DNA of 64,000 nucleotides, from the NCBI RefSeq assembly GCF_029027965.1, contig NZ_CP119082.1, forward strand, positions 2,775,001 to 2,839,000. The letters run 5' to 3'. The position numbers were made by a program, and so were the translations under genes. Under the pieces are notes generated by a model, which saw only the letters and a list, made by a program, of their open reading frames with translations, was not told where the DNA came from and ran no database searches. The stretch is from Paracoccus sp. S3-43. GTDB lineage: Bacteria > Pseudomonadota > Alphaproteobacteria > Rhodobacterales > Rhodobacteraceae. How positions within the stretch are numbered: position 1 is the stretch's first letter; each line of letters starts with the position of its first letter. Below are positions 8,542 to 16,698 of this stretch, piece by piece.

Positions 8542-9063
8542 TCAGGCAGGCAGCGGCGACACGCCGATCAGCAGCGGATGCAGATGCAGCAGCGCCGCCC
8601 AGATCAGAACCGCCAGCACCAGCCGCTGCCAGGTCACCCGGAACACCCCCGGCAACCCCGACCGCGCCACGCCAGACAGCGCAAAGACCAGCATCCCGCC
8701 GAAGAGGATCGCATGGGCCAGATCGCCGTTCGCGACCAGATGCGCGCCCGCCCACAAGGTAAAGGCCACGATCAGCCCCGACAAGCCGACCGCCAGGACG
8801 GCGACCAGAATCGCCAGCGGCATGGCGATATTGACCAGCCAGCGGCTCCACAGGGGCTGGTCCCACAGATGGACATGGGGCGCGCGTCCTGCCGCCAGGA
8901 TCAACCAGGACAGAAGCCCGATCGACAGCAGGCTGAAGGCCACCAGATAGCCGCGCCGCCCCAGCCGCGCCACCAGCCAGCCGCGCGGGCCGGGCAGCGC
9001 CGGAATCAGGTGCGCGCCCAGAAAACAGGCCCAGGCGGCCAGATATTCGCCCCATCCACTCAT
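8542..9063 (-). CDS. NnrU family membrane protein
   Basis: The 173-residue protein has about five hydrophobic segments and matches NnrU-like proteins, named for a gene of the denitrification regulon of Rhodobacter but present in many non-denitrifiers. Features include the opening GWGEYLAAWACFLGAHLIPALP, the conserved GRRGYLVAFSLLSIGLLSWLI and the histidine-bearing segments VHLWDQPLW and GAHLVANGDLAHAILFGG. No nitrite or nitric oxide reductase gene is close, so a denitrification role cannot be claimed. Two ATG codons nine bases apart (9063, 9072) are both possible; I took the one next to the conserved segment. It converges on the oxidoreductase across the 43-bp element. Confidence 0.85.
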   Translation of the reverse strand: MSGWGEYLAAWACFLGAHLIPALPGPRGWLVARLGRRGYLVAFSLLSIGLLSWLILAAGRAPHVHLWDQPLWSRWLVNIAMPLAILVAVLAVGLSGLIVAFTLWAGAHLVANGDLAHAILFGGMLVFALSGVARSGLPGVFRVTWQRLVLAVLIWAALLHLHPLLIGVSPLPA

Positions 9064-9130
9064 GCCCCTCATCTAGCGGCTTGCGGGCGGGACCGCCAGC
9101 GGGTGAAACTGCGGCAAAAAGGACGCGCCC

Positions 9131-9694
9131 ATGACAACCCGACTGGACCATGCCTTCCAAGCCATCGACGCCGCCAATGCCCGGGATCCGAACCTTGAGG
9201 ACGGCAAGCCCGCCAACCTGCTCTACGGCCAGCGGATGACGGAACAGCAGCAGCGGCTGTTCCCCGACGCCCCGGACGCGCTGCGGATCGCCTGCCGGGG
9301 CCAGCATATCGAACGCTGGCTGCTGCCGCGCGACGCCTATCCGATGGACCGGGCGGGCTATCTGCAATGGCGCCAGGAACAGGGCCGCCGCCATGCCGAG
9401 CGCATTGCCGGGATCATGGCCGATGCGGGCTACGAGCAGGACGACATCGCCCAGGCCCGCAAGATGCTGACCAAGCAGGGCCTCAAGCGCGACGATCAGG
9501 TGCAGGCGCTGGAGGACGTGATCTGCTTCACCTTCATCCGCTGGTATCTGGGCGATTTCATGGCCGAGCAGCCGGACGAGAAGATGCCGCGCATCATCGA
9601 AAAGACCGCCGCCAAGATGTCGCCCGAAGGCCGCGCCCGCGCGCTGCGGGAATTCCCCATGCCCGAGGCTTTCGCCCGATATTTCCGCGACTGA
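9131..9694 (+). CDS. DUF4202 family protein
   Basis: The 187-residue soluble protein matches the DUF4202 family: it opens LDHAFQAIDAANARDPN, carries the HIERWLLPRDAYPMDRAGYLQWR core near residue 58, then RRHAERIAGIMADAGYEQDD and LEDVICFTFIRWYL. The conserved His, Glu and Asp residues in RRHAER and LEDVICF suggest an HD-like helical metal site, but this is only a resemblance. No function is established that I can cite. Its stop overlaps the start of the CbiX-like gene (TGATG), so the two are translationally coupled. Confidence 0.85.
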   Translation: MTTRLDHAFQAIDAANARDPNLEDGKPANLLYGQRMTEQQQRLFPDAPDALRIACRGQHIERWLLPRDAYPMDRAGYLQWRQEQGRRHAERIAGIMADAGYEQDDIAQARKMLTKQGLKRDDQVQALEDVICFTFIRWYLGDFMAEQPDEKMPRIIEKTAAKMSPEGRARALREFPMPEAFARYFRD

Positions 9695-10371
9695 TGCGGG
9701 CGGTCATCGTCTCCCACGGTCAGCCCGGCGATCCCGGCCCGCAGCAGCGGGCCATCGAGGCTCTGGCCGCCCAGGTCGCCGCCTGCGATCCCGGCTGCCC
9801 GGTCGCGGGCGCGACGCTGGCGATGCCCGGCGCGCTGGCGGCGGTGGCCGAGGACGACAGCCTGATCTATCCGATGTTCATGGCCGAGGGCTGGTTCACC
9901 CGCACCGAACTGCCCCGGCGGCTTGCCCAGGCGGGCGCGGGGCGCGCGCGGGTGCTGCGCCCCTTCGGCACCGATCCCGCCCTGCCCGGCCTGATCGTGG
10001 CCCAAGCCCAAAGGGCGGCCGCGACCCAGGGCTGGGCGCCGCGGGACACGACGCTGCTGCTGACGGCGCATGGATCGCAGCGGTCGCAGGCGTCCTTCGC
10101 CATCACCACCGCGCTTGCGGAAACCGTCGCCCCGCATGTCGCCCGCGTCGTCACCGGCTTTGTCGAACAGGAACCCTTCATCGCCGATGCCGCGCGCGGG
10201 CTGAGCCGCGCGGTCAGCCTGCCGCTGTTCGCGCTGCGGGCGGATCACGTCCTGGACGACCTGCCCACGGCCCTGGACCGGGCGGGCTTCACCGGCCCGC
10301 GCCTGCCCCCCATCGGCCTTGCGCCCGAGGTGCCGGGCCTGATCGCCGCCAGCCTCCGCGCGGCGCTGTGA
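9694..10371 (+). CDS. CbiX/SirB-type chelatase-like protein
   Basis: The 225-residue protein has two copies of the CbiX motif: VIVSHGQPGDP near residue 4 and LLLTAHGSQRSQASF near residue 121, each with the histidine that binds metal in sirohydrochlorin cobalt- or ferrochelatases. Between them is IYPMFMAEGWFTRTELPRRL, matching the family's PLFL..G.H segment but with Trp-Phe where the second histidine usually stands. That change may mean altered or lost chelatase activity. The gene overlaps the DUF4202 gene by one base. No cobalamin or siroheme genes are nearby, so the substrate is not known. Confidence 0.82.
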   Translation: MRAVIVSHGQPGDPGPQQRAIEALAAQVAACDPGCPVAGATLAMPGALAAVAEDDSLIYPMFMAEGWFTRTELPRRLAQAGAGRARVLRPFGTDPALPGLIVAQAQRAAATQGWAPRDTTLLLTAHGSQRSQASFAITTALAETVAPHVARVVTGFVEQEPFIADAARGLSRAVSLPLFALRADHVLDDLPTALDRAGFTGPRLPPIGLAPEVPGLIAASLRAAL

Positions 10372-10383
10372 CCTGTCGGGCAG

Positions 10384-10842
10384 TCACTTATACATGCCCT
10401 CGCGCAGGTTCAGGCCGTATTCGAGATACGCCTTCAGCGCGGCAAGCATCTGGGACCATCCCATGCAGTTACCATAGCTTGCCTTCAGACCGGCCTCGGT
10501 CTGGCTGAAGCCTTCCTCGGCGATCGAGACAAGGGTGCGCGTCCCGCCGTCCAGCGGTTCGAAGCGCATGGTGACGCGGGTCATGCGGGGCGCGCCGGGG
10601 CGGCTGTCCGACGCCTCCCATTCCAGCACGATGCTGCGTTCCGGCTGCACCTCGACCACCTTGACCGGAAAGGCGCCCGGAAAATCGTGGAAGTCCCAGG
10701 TCACGGTCGCCCCCGTCTCAAGCCGCCCCTGGGCGCCGCCGGTGGTGAAATAGCCCGAAAGCTTCGCCGGGTCCGCGACCGCCTCGAACACCTCGGCCAC
10801 CGGCCGAGCGATGCGCGCGCTCACCTCGAATCTCAGTTCCAT
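10384..10842 (-). CDS. SRPBCC (AHSA1-like) domain protein
   Basis: The 152-residue protein is a helix-grip START/AHSA1-type domain: it opens LRFEVSARIARPVAEVFEAVADPAKLSGYFT and ends with GWSQMLAALKAYLEYGL, the long closing helix. Proteins of this type bind hydrophobic ligands. They are very often encoded next to a small ArsR-family repressor, as here, where the repressor gene diverges from it across a 50-bp gap. That gap holds a perfect palindrome, so both genes are probably controlled by the repressor. No ligand can be deduced. Confidence 0.88.
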   Translation of the reverse strand: MELRFEVSARIARPVAEVFEAVADPAKLSGYFTTGGAQGRLETGATVTWDFHDFPGAFPVKVVEVQPERSIVLEWEASDSRPGAPRMTRVTMRFEPLDGGTRTLVSIAEEGFSQTEAGLKASYGNCMGWSQMLAALKAYLEYGLNLREGMYK

Positions 10843-10873
10843 GATGCCATCCTTGCCTTGCCAGGCCTCGAAT

Positions 10874-10895
10874 CATGTTATAGAAATATAACATG
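10874..10895. promoter_or_regulatory. Perfect palindromic operator candidate for the ArsR-family repressor
   Basis: Two 9-bp arms, CATGTTATA and TATAACATG, flank the four bases GAAA. The right arm ends on the ATG of the repressor gene, and the left arm ends 32 bp from the start of the SRPBCC gene. Such a site between a divergent pair fits autorepression plus control of the partner. It stands out as an A/T patch in high-GC surroundings. Confidence 0.65.
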
Positions 10896-11249
10896 TCAGA
10901 TATGGATGACGACGACAAGGTTTTTCGGGCGCTTGCGGCGCCGGTGCGGCGGCGGATCATGGACGCGCTGCGCGACCGGCCGCAGACCACGGGCGAGTTG
11001 GCGGCGACCCTGACCGACATCGGCCGCTGCGCCGTCATGCAGCATCTTGGGGTGCTGGAGGGTGCGGGGATCGTCGTGGTCCGCCGCGTCGGGCGGCAGC
11101 GCTGGAACCATCTGGACGCGATCCCGATCAAGCGCATCCATGACCGCTGGATCGGCGAGTATGCCCGCAGCGCCGTGGAACGCCTGGACGACCTCAAGCA
11201 CAGGATCGAAAAGCCCGAGGAGGCGACGGTGCCGGGCCAGGTGGAATAA
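10893..11249 (+). CDS. ArsR/SmtB-family winged-helix repressor
   Basis: The 118-residue protein is a compact winged helix: DKVFRALAAPVRRRIMDALRDRPQTTGELAATL is the N-terminal helix and helix 2, CAVMQHLGVLEGAGIVVVRRVGRQRWNHLD is the recognition helix and wing. The metal-binding CxC of ArsR is absent, so sensing is not of the arsenite kind. It belongs with the small repressors paired with SRPBCC proteins. The ATG at 10893 lies inside the right arm of the palindrome at 10874-10895, so a bound repressor would cover its own start codon. Confidence 0.92.
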   Translation: MSDMDDDDKVFRALAAPVRRRIMDALRDRPQTTGELAATLTDIGRCAVMQHLGVLEGAGIVVVRRVGRQRWNHLDAIPIKRIHDRWIGEYARSAVERLDDLKHRIEKPEEATVPGQVE

Positions 11250-11258
11250 GCTCGGCCC

Positions 11259-11972
11259 TCAGGGCGCGAGGGCGTAATAGGCGTAACCGGCGGCCTCGGC
11301 AAAGCCCAGCCGGTTCCAGGTCGCCCATGCGCCCGCATTGCCCCGGCTGACGGCCAGGCCGATCCGCGTCGCGCCCTGTCCGGCGGCCCAGATCGCCGCC
11401 TGGCGCACCATCCAGCCCGCCATGCCCCGGCGGCGAAAGGCGGGCAGAACCTCGACGGCGTGGACCATGGCCACCTCGCCGTGGATCGCGGCGAAGGCCG
11501 CCCCCGCCGCACGGTCGTCCATGCGCCCCAGGATCGCGGTCTTTGGCCCCGCCACCCGGTCCATCACCGCCTGCCGCGCCGGGTCGATGTTTCCCGCCGC
11601 CCAGATGTCGCGCTGAATGGCCAGCGGCGGCCAGATCGCGAAGGCGGTCACCGGCGGGATGGGATCGCCGGTCAGCGCGGCGACCGGCGCCTGCATGATC
11701 GCGGTCGGGGATTCGCGCCGGTATCCGGCAGCGGCCAGGGCCTCGGCCAGGGCAGCGTCGCCGTCCGGGACGCGGAACATCGGCTGCTGGCCCCAGCCGC
11801 GATGGATCGCCTCGACCCCGGCGAAGTCCTCGGGCGACCATGCGCCCACGGCGCGCGCGGAACTGACCCGGCCGCCCGCCCCCAGGCCCCGGCCCACCCG
11901 GAACCCCCCGGCATCCGCGTGATCGGCGGCGGGCCAGGTCCGCTCGAACGCCTGGGCCAGGGCGGCGTCCAT
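11259..11972 (-). CDS. GNAT family N-acetyltransferase
   Basis: The 237-residue protein carries a GNAT fold in its C-terminal half. Motif A is MVHAVEVLPAFRRRGMAGWMVRQAAIWAAGQG (acetyl-CoA pyrophosphate loop R-R-G-M-A), followed by IGLAVSRGNAGAWATWNRLGFAEAAGYAYYAL, the B motif with the usual N..A...Y/W..LGF. The N-terminal half looks like a second, decayed GNAT-like domain. The ATG shares a base with the TGA of the CinA-like gene (TGATG), so the two are coupled; a GTG one codon upstream is less likely. The substrate is unknown. Confidence 0.87.
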   Translation of the reverse strand: MDAALAQAFERTWPAADHADAGGFRVGRGLGAGGRVSSARAVGAWSPEDFAGVEAIHRGWGQQPMFRVPDGDAALAEALAAAGYRRESPTAIMQAPVAALTGDPIPPVTAFAIWPPLAIQRDIWAAGNIDPARQAVMDRVAGPKTAILGRMDDRAAGAAFAAIHGEVAMVHAVEVLPAFRRRGMAGWMVRQAAIWAAGQGATRIGLAVSRGNAGAWATWNRLGFAEAAGYAYYALAP

Positions 11973-12712
11973 CACAGGCCCAGCCGGTCTTTCAGCGCCG
12001 CCATCGCCTGGGCGACGCGATCCGCGTCAAGGCCGCGCACCACCAGGTTCGTGCCCCAGCCGGTCTGGTCCTGGAAGGGATAGGATCCCAGCGACAGGTC
12101 GGGATAGTCGCCCGCCACGGCCTTCAGATCCTCTGCCACGTCGCTTTCGCCGCGCCGCACCTCGACGCTTTCGGACCGGACAGGGCGCCCGCCGGACAGG
12201 CGCGGGATCAGCCAGTCCACCATGCCCCGGAACACCTCGGGCACGCCCGCCATCACATGGGTGTTGCCGATGGAAAAACCCGGCGCGCCGGATACGGCGT
12301 TGTCGATCAGCCTGGCCCCCACCGGGATGCGCGCCATGCGCAAGCGATTCTCGGTCAGCTCATACCCCAGGCGGTCGCAGCGGGCTTGCAGGATGGCGCG
12401 CGCGTCGGGGTTGATCTCGACCGTGGTGCCATGGGCGTCGGCCACGGCATCGGCGGTGATGTCGTCATGGGTCGGCCCGATCCCGCCCGAGGTGAACAGC
12501 AGGTCGTAATCCCCGCCCAGGCTGCCGTCCAGGGCGCGGATCGCCGCGACGATGCGGTCGTGATCGTCGGCCACGACGCGGATTTCGCGCAGGTCGAAGC
12601 CGGTCGCGGACAGCACCTGCGCCAGGTGATGGGCATTGCCCTCGCGCGTGCGGCCCGACAGGATTTCGTCCCCGATCACCAGGATCGCCGCCGTCGGATT
12701 GTCGGATTGCAT
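11972..12712 (-). CDS. Competence/damage-inducible protein A-like molybdopterin-binding domain protein
   Basis: The 246-residue protein has the MoCF_biosynth/CinA N-terminal domain: AAILVIGDEILSGRTREGNAHHLAQVL at the start and LLFTSGGIGPTHDDITADAVADAHG near residue 71, both hallmark motifs. It lacks the C-terminal nicotinamide-nucleotide amidohydrolase domain of full CinA. In this short form the function is not settled. The start ATG gives the standard MQSDNPTAAILVIGDE opening. It lies head to head with map, about 106 bp apart. Confidence 0.88.
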   Translation of the reverse strand: MQSDNPTAAILVIGDEILSGRTREGNAHHLAQVLSATGFDLREIRVVADDHDRIVAAIRALDGSLGGDYDLLFTSGGIGPTHDDITADAVADAHGTTVEINPDARAILQARCDRLGYELTENRLRMARIPVGARLIDNAVSGAPGFSIGNTHVMAGVPEVFRGMVDWLIPRLSGGRPVRSESVEVRRGESDVAEDLKAVAGDYPDLSLGSYPFQDQTGWGTNLVVRGLDADRVAQAMAALKDRLGL

Positions 12713-12818
12713 CGTTCCGTCCCCTGAAACCTGTGCTTGCCTGCATCTATGCGCACGCGCGGGGCTGGAACAAGGGATCATCCGGGTCTATCTATGCCGC
12801 CAGACGAAAGGATCACCG

Positions 12819-13616
12819 ATGGACCAGAGCCATATCACCAAGGAAGGCATCCGCATCCACGCGCGCGAGGATTTTGCGGGAATGCACAAGGCCGGGGCCG
12901 TGGCGTCGCAGATCCTGGACGAGGTGGGGCCGCTGGTCCGGCCCGGCGTCACCACCGGCGCGCTTGACGATTTCATCACCCGCCGCGTGACGGAACTGGG
13001 GGCGACATCCGCCACCATCGGCTATCGCGGCTATGAACATGCCAGCTGCATCAGCGTGAACCATGTCGTCTGCCACGGCATTCCGGGCGACAAGGTGCTG
13101 GCCAATGGCGACATCCTGAACATCGACGTGACGGTGATCGTCGACGGCTGGTATGGCGACAGCAGCCGCATGTATGTCGCGGGCAAGGCCCCGATCAAGG
13201 CCAAGCGGCTGATCCAAGTCACGCATGACGCGCTGATGAAGGGGATCGAGGCCGTGCGCCCCGGCGCCACCTTCGGCGATATCGGCGCGGCGATCCAGTC
13301 CTATGCCGAAGGGCGCGGCATGTCGGTGGTGCGCGACTTCTGCGGCCACGGGCTGGGCCGGGTCTTCCACGCGCCGCCGAACGTGCTGCATTTCGGCCGC
13401 CCCGGCAAAGGCCCGGTGCTGGAGGAAGGCATGTTCTTCACCATCGAGCCGATGATCAATCTGGGCCGCCCGGAAACCAAGGTGCTGGCCGACGACTGGA
13501 CCGCCGTGACCCGCGACAAGTCGCTGTCGGCGCAGTTCGAGCATTCCATCGGCGTCACGGCGACGGGCTGCGAGATCTTCACGCCCTCGGACAGGTTCTT
13601 CCCCGACCTGGACTGA
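12819..13616 (+). CDS. map: Type I methionine aminopeptidase
   Basis: The 265-residue enzyme removes the initiator methionine from new proteins. The five metal ligands are all visible: Asp in NIDVTVIVDGWYGDSSR (two), His in FCGHGLGRVFHAPP, Glu in FTIEPMINLG and Glu in QFEHSIGVT. Substrate-contacting His in YEHASCISVNHVVCHGIPG is also present. The length fits MetAP type I without a zinc-finger extension. The start MDQSHITKEGIRIHA was chosen because a GAAAGG ribosome site precedes it and the catalytic fold begins near residue 20. It is probably essential. Confidence 0.96.
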   Translation: MDQSHITKEGIRIHAREDFAGMHKAGAVASQILDEVGPLVRPGVTTGALDDFITRRVTELGATSATIGYRGYEHASCISVNHVVCHGIPGDKVLANGDILNIDVTVIVDGWYGDSSRMYVAGKAPIKAKRLIQVTHDALMKGIEAVRPGATFGDIGAAIQSYAEGRGMSVVRDFCGHGLGRVFHAPPNVLHFGRPGKGPVLEEGMFFTIEPMINLGRPETKVLADDWTAVTRDKSLSAQFEHSIGVTATGCEIFTPSDRFFPDLD

Positions 13617-13656
13617 CCGACCTGGAGTGACCGGCCCCGCCGCCCGCGATCCGGCG

Positions 13657-16600
13657 TCAAGCCGGATCCGGCCTGACCCGCATCACCGCGCAATAGAGCG
13701 CCGGGACAAAGACCAGCGTGATCAGCGTCCCCGCGATGATGCCGCCCATCATAGAAAAGGCCATCGGCCCCCAGAACACCTGGCGCGAGATCGGGATCAG
13801 CGCCAGCGACGCCGCCGCCGCCGTCAGCAGGATCGGCCGGGCGCGGCTGTCCGACGCCTCGAACACGGCCCTCCAGGGCGTATGTCCCCGATGCCGCAGC
13901 TCCTGAATCTCGTGGACCAGGATGACCGAGTTGCGGATCAGGATGCCGATCAGCGCCAGGATTCCCAGGATCGCGACGAAGCCCATCGGCACGCCGAAGG
14001 GCACCAGCACCGCGACCACCCCGATCAGGCCCACGGGGGCTGCGGCAAAGACGATCATCGCCAGCCGGAAGCTTTGCATCTGCGCCATCACCAGCAGCGC
14101 CATGATCAGCAGCATCACCGGCACCACGGCGGCGATGGGTTCCTGGCTGTCGGCCGATGTCTCGACCGTGCCGCCCACGGTGATGGTCACGTCGGGCGGC
14201 AGGCCGGCCTGGAACTCCGCCACCGCCGGAACCAGGGCGTCGACCAGGGTCGCGGGCTGGTCCTTGGTGGATACCGCCGCCTTGACGGTCACGGTCGGCA
14301 GGCCGTTGCGCTGCGCGATCAGCGGCTGTTCGGTGACGTAATCCAGCGACACGATCGAGATCAGCGGCGTGCTCCCTCCGTCGGGCAGGCGGATTTGCAG
14401 GTTGCGGATCGATTCGATCGAGGTGCGGTCCTCCGCCTCGCCGCGCCCGACCACGTCGATCAGGAAGATGTCGTCGCGAAGCTGGGTGATCGTCGTGCCC
14501 GAGAACAGCGCCGACAGCGTGTCGGCGACCTCTTGCGTGGGGACGCCCAGCCGGCGCGCCTGGTCCTGATCGATTTCCAGGCGCACCACCCGCGCCGGTT
14601 CGTTCCAGTCCATCGAGATGTCGCGCAGGCGCGGTTCTTTCGCCAGCACGGCGGCAAGGTCGCGCGCGGCGTCGCGGGCGGCGTCGGGATCGGGGGCGCT
14701 GATGCGGTATTGCACGGGCTTGCCGACCGGAGGGCCGATTTCCAGATCCTTGACATAGATGTCGACGCCCGCGAAATCCTGCGCCGCCCGCTCCATCAGC
14801 AGCGCCTTCAGCCGGTCGCGCGCGGCCAGGTCCGGGGTCTGGATGACGATCTGGCCCATATAGGGCCCCGGCGTCGGCACATCCATCGCCAGCACGAAGC
14901 GCGGCGCCCCGCTGCCGACATAGGATGTCCAGAACAGCACGTCGTCATTGCCCGCCAGGATCTGTTCCAGCCGGTCCATGTCGGCGCGCGTCCTGGCGAT
15001 CGACGCGTTCTGGCGTTCCGCGATATCGACCAGAACCTCGGTCCGGTCCGAGGTCGGAAAGAACTGCTGTTCGACGAAGCGCATCCCCCAGACGGACAGC
15101 GCGAACAGGACCAGCGTGACCGCGATCACGATCCACTTGAACCGCATCGACCACAGCAGCAGCCCGTGGAAACGGCGGCGCAGCCAGCCGGGCCGGGGCT
15201 CGTGGTGGACCATGTGGGGGCGCAGCAGGGTCACGCCCAAGAGCGGCGCGAACAGCACCGCCACGATCCAGGACACGACCAGCGACACCGCGATCACCAC
15301 GAACAGCGAGAAGGTGAATTCCCCCGCCGCGGAATTGTTCAGCCCGATGGGAATGAAGCCCGCCACCGTGACCAGCGTGCCGGTCAGCATCGGGAAGGCG
15401 ATCGAGGTCCAGGCATAGCTGGCCGCGTTTTCCAGCGGTTCGCCGATTTCCAGGCGGGAAATCATCGTCTCGATGGCGATCATCGCGTCGTCGACCAGCA
15501 GGCCAAGCGCGATGATCAGCGCCCCCAGCGAAATCCGCTGCAAGGTGATGCCGTACAGATCCAGGATCACGAAGGTGATCGCCAGCACCAGCGGGATGGT
15601 CAGCGTCACGACGAAACCGGCACGGAAGCCCAGGCTGATGAAGCTGACGACCAGCACGATCAGCACCGCCTCGGCAAGGGCCTTCACGAAATGGCCGACG
15701 GCGTAATCGACCACATGCGGCTGGTCGGCGACCTTGGCCATCTCGATCCCGATGGGCAGCCCGGCCGCGACGCGGGTCATCAGCGCGTCCAGTTCCTTGC
15801 CGAATTCCAGGATGTTCTCGCCCTCGCGCATCCCCACCTGCAAGCCGATCGCGGGCTTGCCGTTGTATCGGAACAGCGATTGCGGCGGATCCTCATAGCC
15901 GCGCGTGACGGTCGCCACATCGCCCAGGTTGAAGAACCGTTCGCCCACCCGCAGGTTCACGGCGGCGATGGACTGGGCGTCGGCGAACTGCCCGCCGACG
16001 CGGACCAGCACCTGTTCCGGCCCGGCCTGGATCACCCCCGAGGGAGAGATGGCGTTCTGCTGGGCCAGGGTGGCGATCACCTGCTGCTGGTTGAGACCCA
16101 GGGCCGCCAGCCGCGCGGCCGAGAATTCCAGGAAGATCTGCTCTTTCTGTTCGCCCAGCAATTCGGTCTTGCCGGCGGCGTCCAGACCCGTCACCTGCTT
16201 GCGGATGCGTTCCACCCGGTCGCGCAATTCGCGCGGGCTGTATCCGTCGGCGGTGAAGGCATAGATGTTGCCGAACACATCGCCGAAATCGTCGTTGAAC
16301 TGGAAGCCCGCGAATTCCTGCGGGAAATCCGGGCGGATGTCGGACATCATCTCGCGCACGCGCTTCCAGATCTCGGGCACCTTGGGACCGCGCGTGGTGG
16401 GCAGCAGCTCCAGATAGACGACCGCCTGGCCCGGCATGGTGACGGATCGGGTAAAGTAAAGCTCGTCCAGTTCCTCAAGCTTCTTTTCGATGCGCGTGGT
16501 GACCTGGGTCAGCGTCTCGTCCACGGTGGCGCCGGGCAGGGCGGCGCTGATCACCATGATCTTGATGGTGAAATTCGGGTCTTCCTCGCGCCCCAGCTTG

Positions 16601-16698
16601 GTATAGCTGAGCGTCCCCGCCACCAGCGAGACGATCAGCAGGAACCACACGAAGCTGCGGTGGTTCAGCGCCCAGTCGGACAGGTTGAAACGCTTCAC
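13657..16698 (-). CDS. Efflux RND transporter permease (TriC/AcrB superfamily)
   Basis: The 1013-residue inner-membrane pump has the RND layout: one N-terminal helix (WALNHRSFVWFLLIVSLVAG), a large periplasmic loop, six helices including LGLLVDDAMIAIETM with the proton-relay Asp pair, a second loop and five more helices with ILIRNSVILVHEI. The opening LGREEDPNFTIKIMVI is typical of the HAE1 subgroup with TriC-like pumps. The start is GTG, overlapping the stop of the adaptor gene (GTGA). It is the third gene of a three-gene operon with two adaptor subunits; no outer-membrane channel gene is adjacent, so it must borrow one. Confidence 0.94.
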   Translation of the reverse strand: MKRFNLSDWALNHRSFVWFLLIVSLVAGTLSYTKLGREEDPNFTIKIMVISAALPGATVDETLTQVTTRIEKKLEELDELYFTRSVTMPGQAVVYLELLPTTRGPKVPEIWKRVREMMSDIRPDFPQEFAGFQFNDDFGDVFGNIYAFTADGYSPRELRDRVERIRKQVTGLDAAGKTELLGEQKEQIFLEFSAARLAALGLNQQQVIATLAQQNAISPSGVIQAGPEQVLVRVGGQFADAQSIAAVNLRVGERFFNLGDVATVTRGYEDPPQSLFRYNGKPAIGLQVGMREGENILEFGKELDALMTRVAAGLPIGIEMAKVADQPHVVDYAVGHFVKALAEAVLIVLVVSFISLGFRAGFVVTLTIPLVLAITFVILDLYGITLQRISLGALIIALGLLVDDAMIAIETMISRLEIGEPLENAASYAWTSIAFPMLTGTLVTVAGFIPIGLNNSAAGEFTFSLFVVIAVSLVVSWIVAVLFAPLLGVTLLRPHMVHHEPRPGWLRRRFHGLLLWSMRFKWIVIAVTLVLFALSVWGMRFVEQQFFPTSDRTEVLVDIAERQNASIARTRADMDRLEQILAGNDDVLFWTSYVGSGAPRFVLAMDVPTPGPYMGQIVIQTPDLAARDRLKALLMERAAQDFAGVDIYVKDLEIGPPVGKPVQYRISAPDPDAARDAARDLAAVLAKEPRLRDISMDWNEPARVVRLEIDQDQARRLGVPTQEVADTLSALFSGTTITQLRDDIFLIDVVGRGEAEDRTSIESIRNLQIRLPDGGSTPLISIVSLDYVTEQPLIAQRNGLPTVTVKAAVSTKDQPATLVDALVPAVAEFQAGLPPDVTITVGGTVETSADSQEPIAAVVPVMLLIMALLVMAQMQSFRLAMIVFAAAPVGLIGVVAVLVPFGVPMGFVAILGILALIGILIRNSVILVHEIQELRHRGHTPWRAVFEASDSRARPILLTAAAASLALIPISRQVFWGPMAFSMMGGIIAGTLITLVFVPALYCAVMRVRPDPA

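Noticed and set aside
13648..13668. 7-bp hairpin GATCCGG/CCGGATC at the end of the RND pump gene
   Set aside because: It overlaps the stop codon and has no T-run; it could be chance in high-GC DNA.
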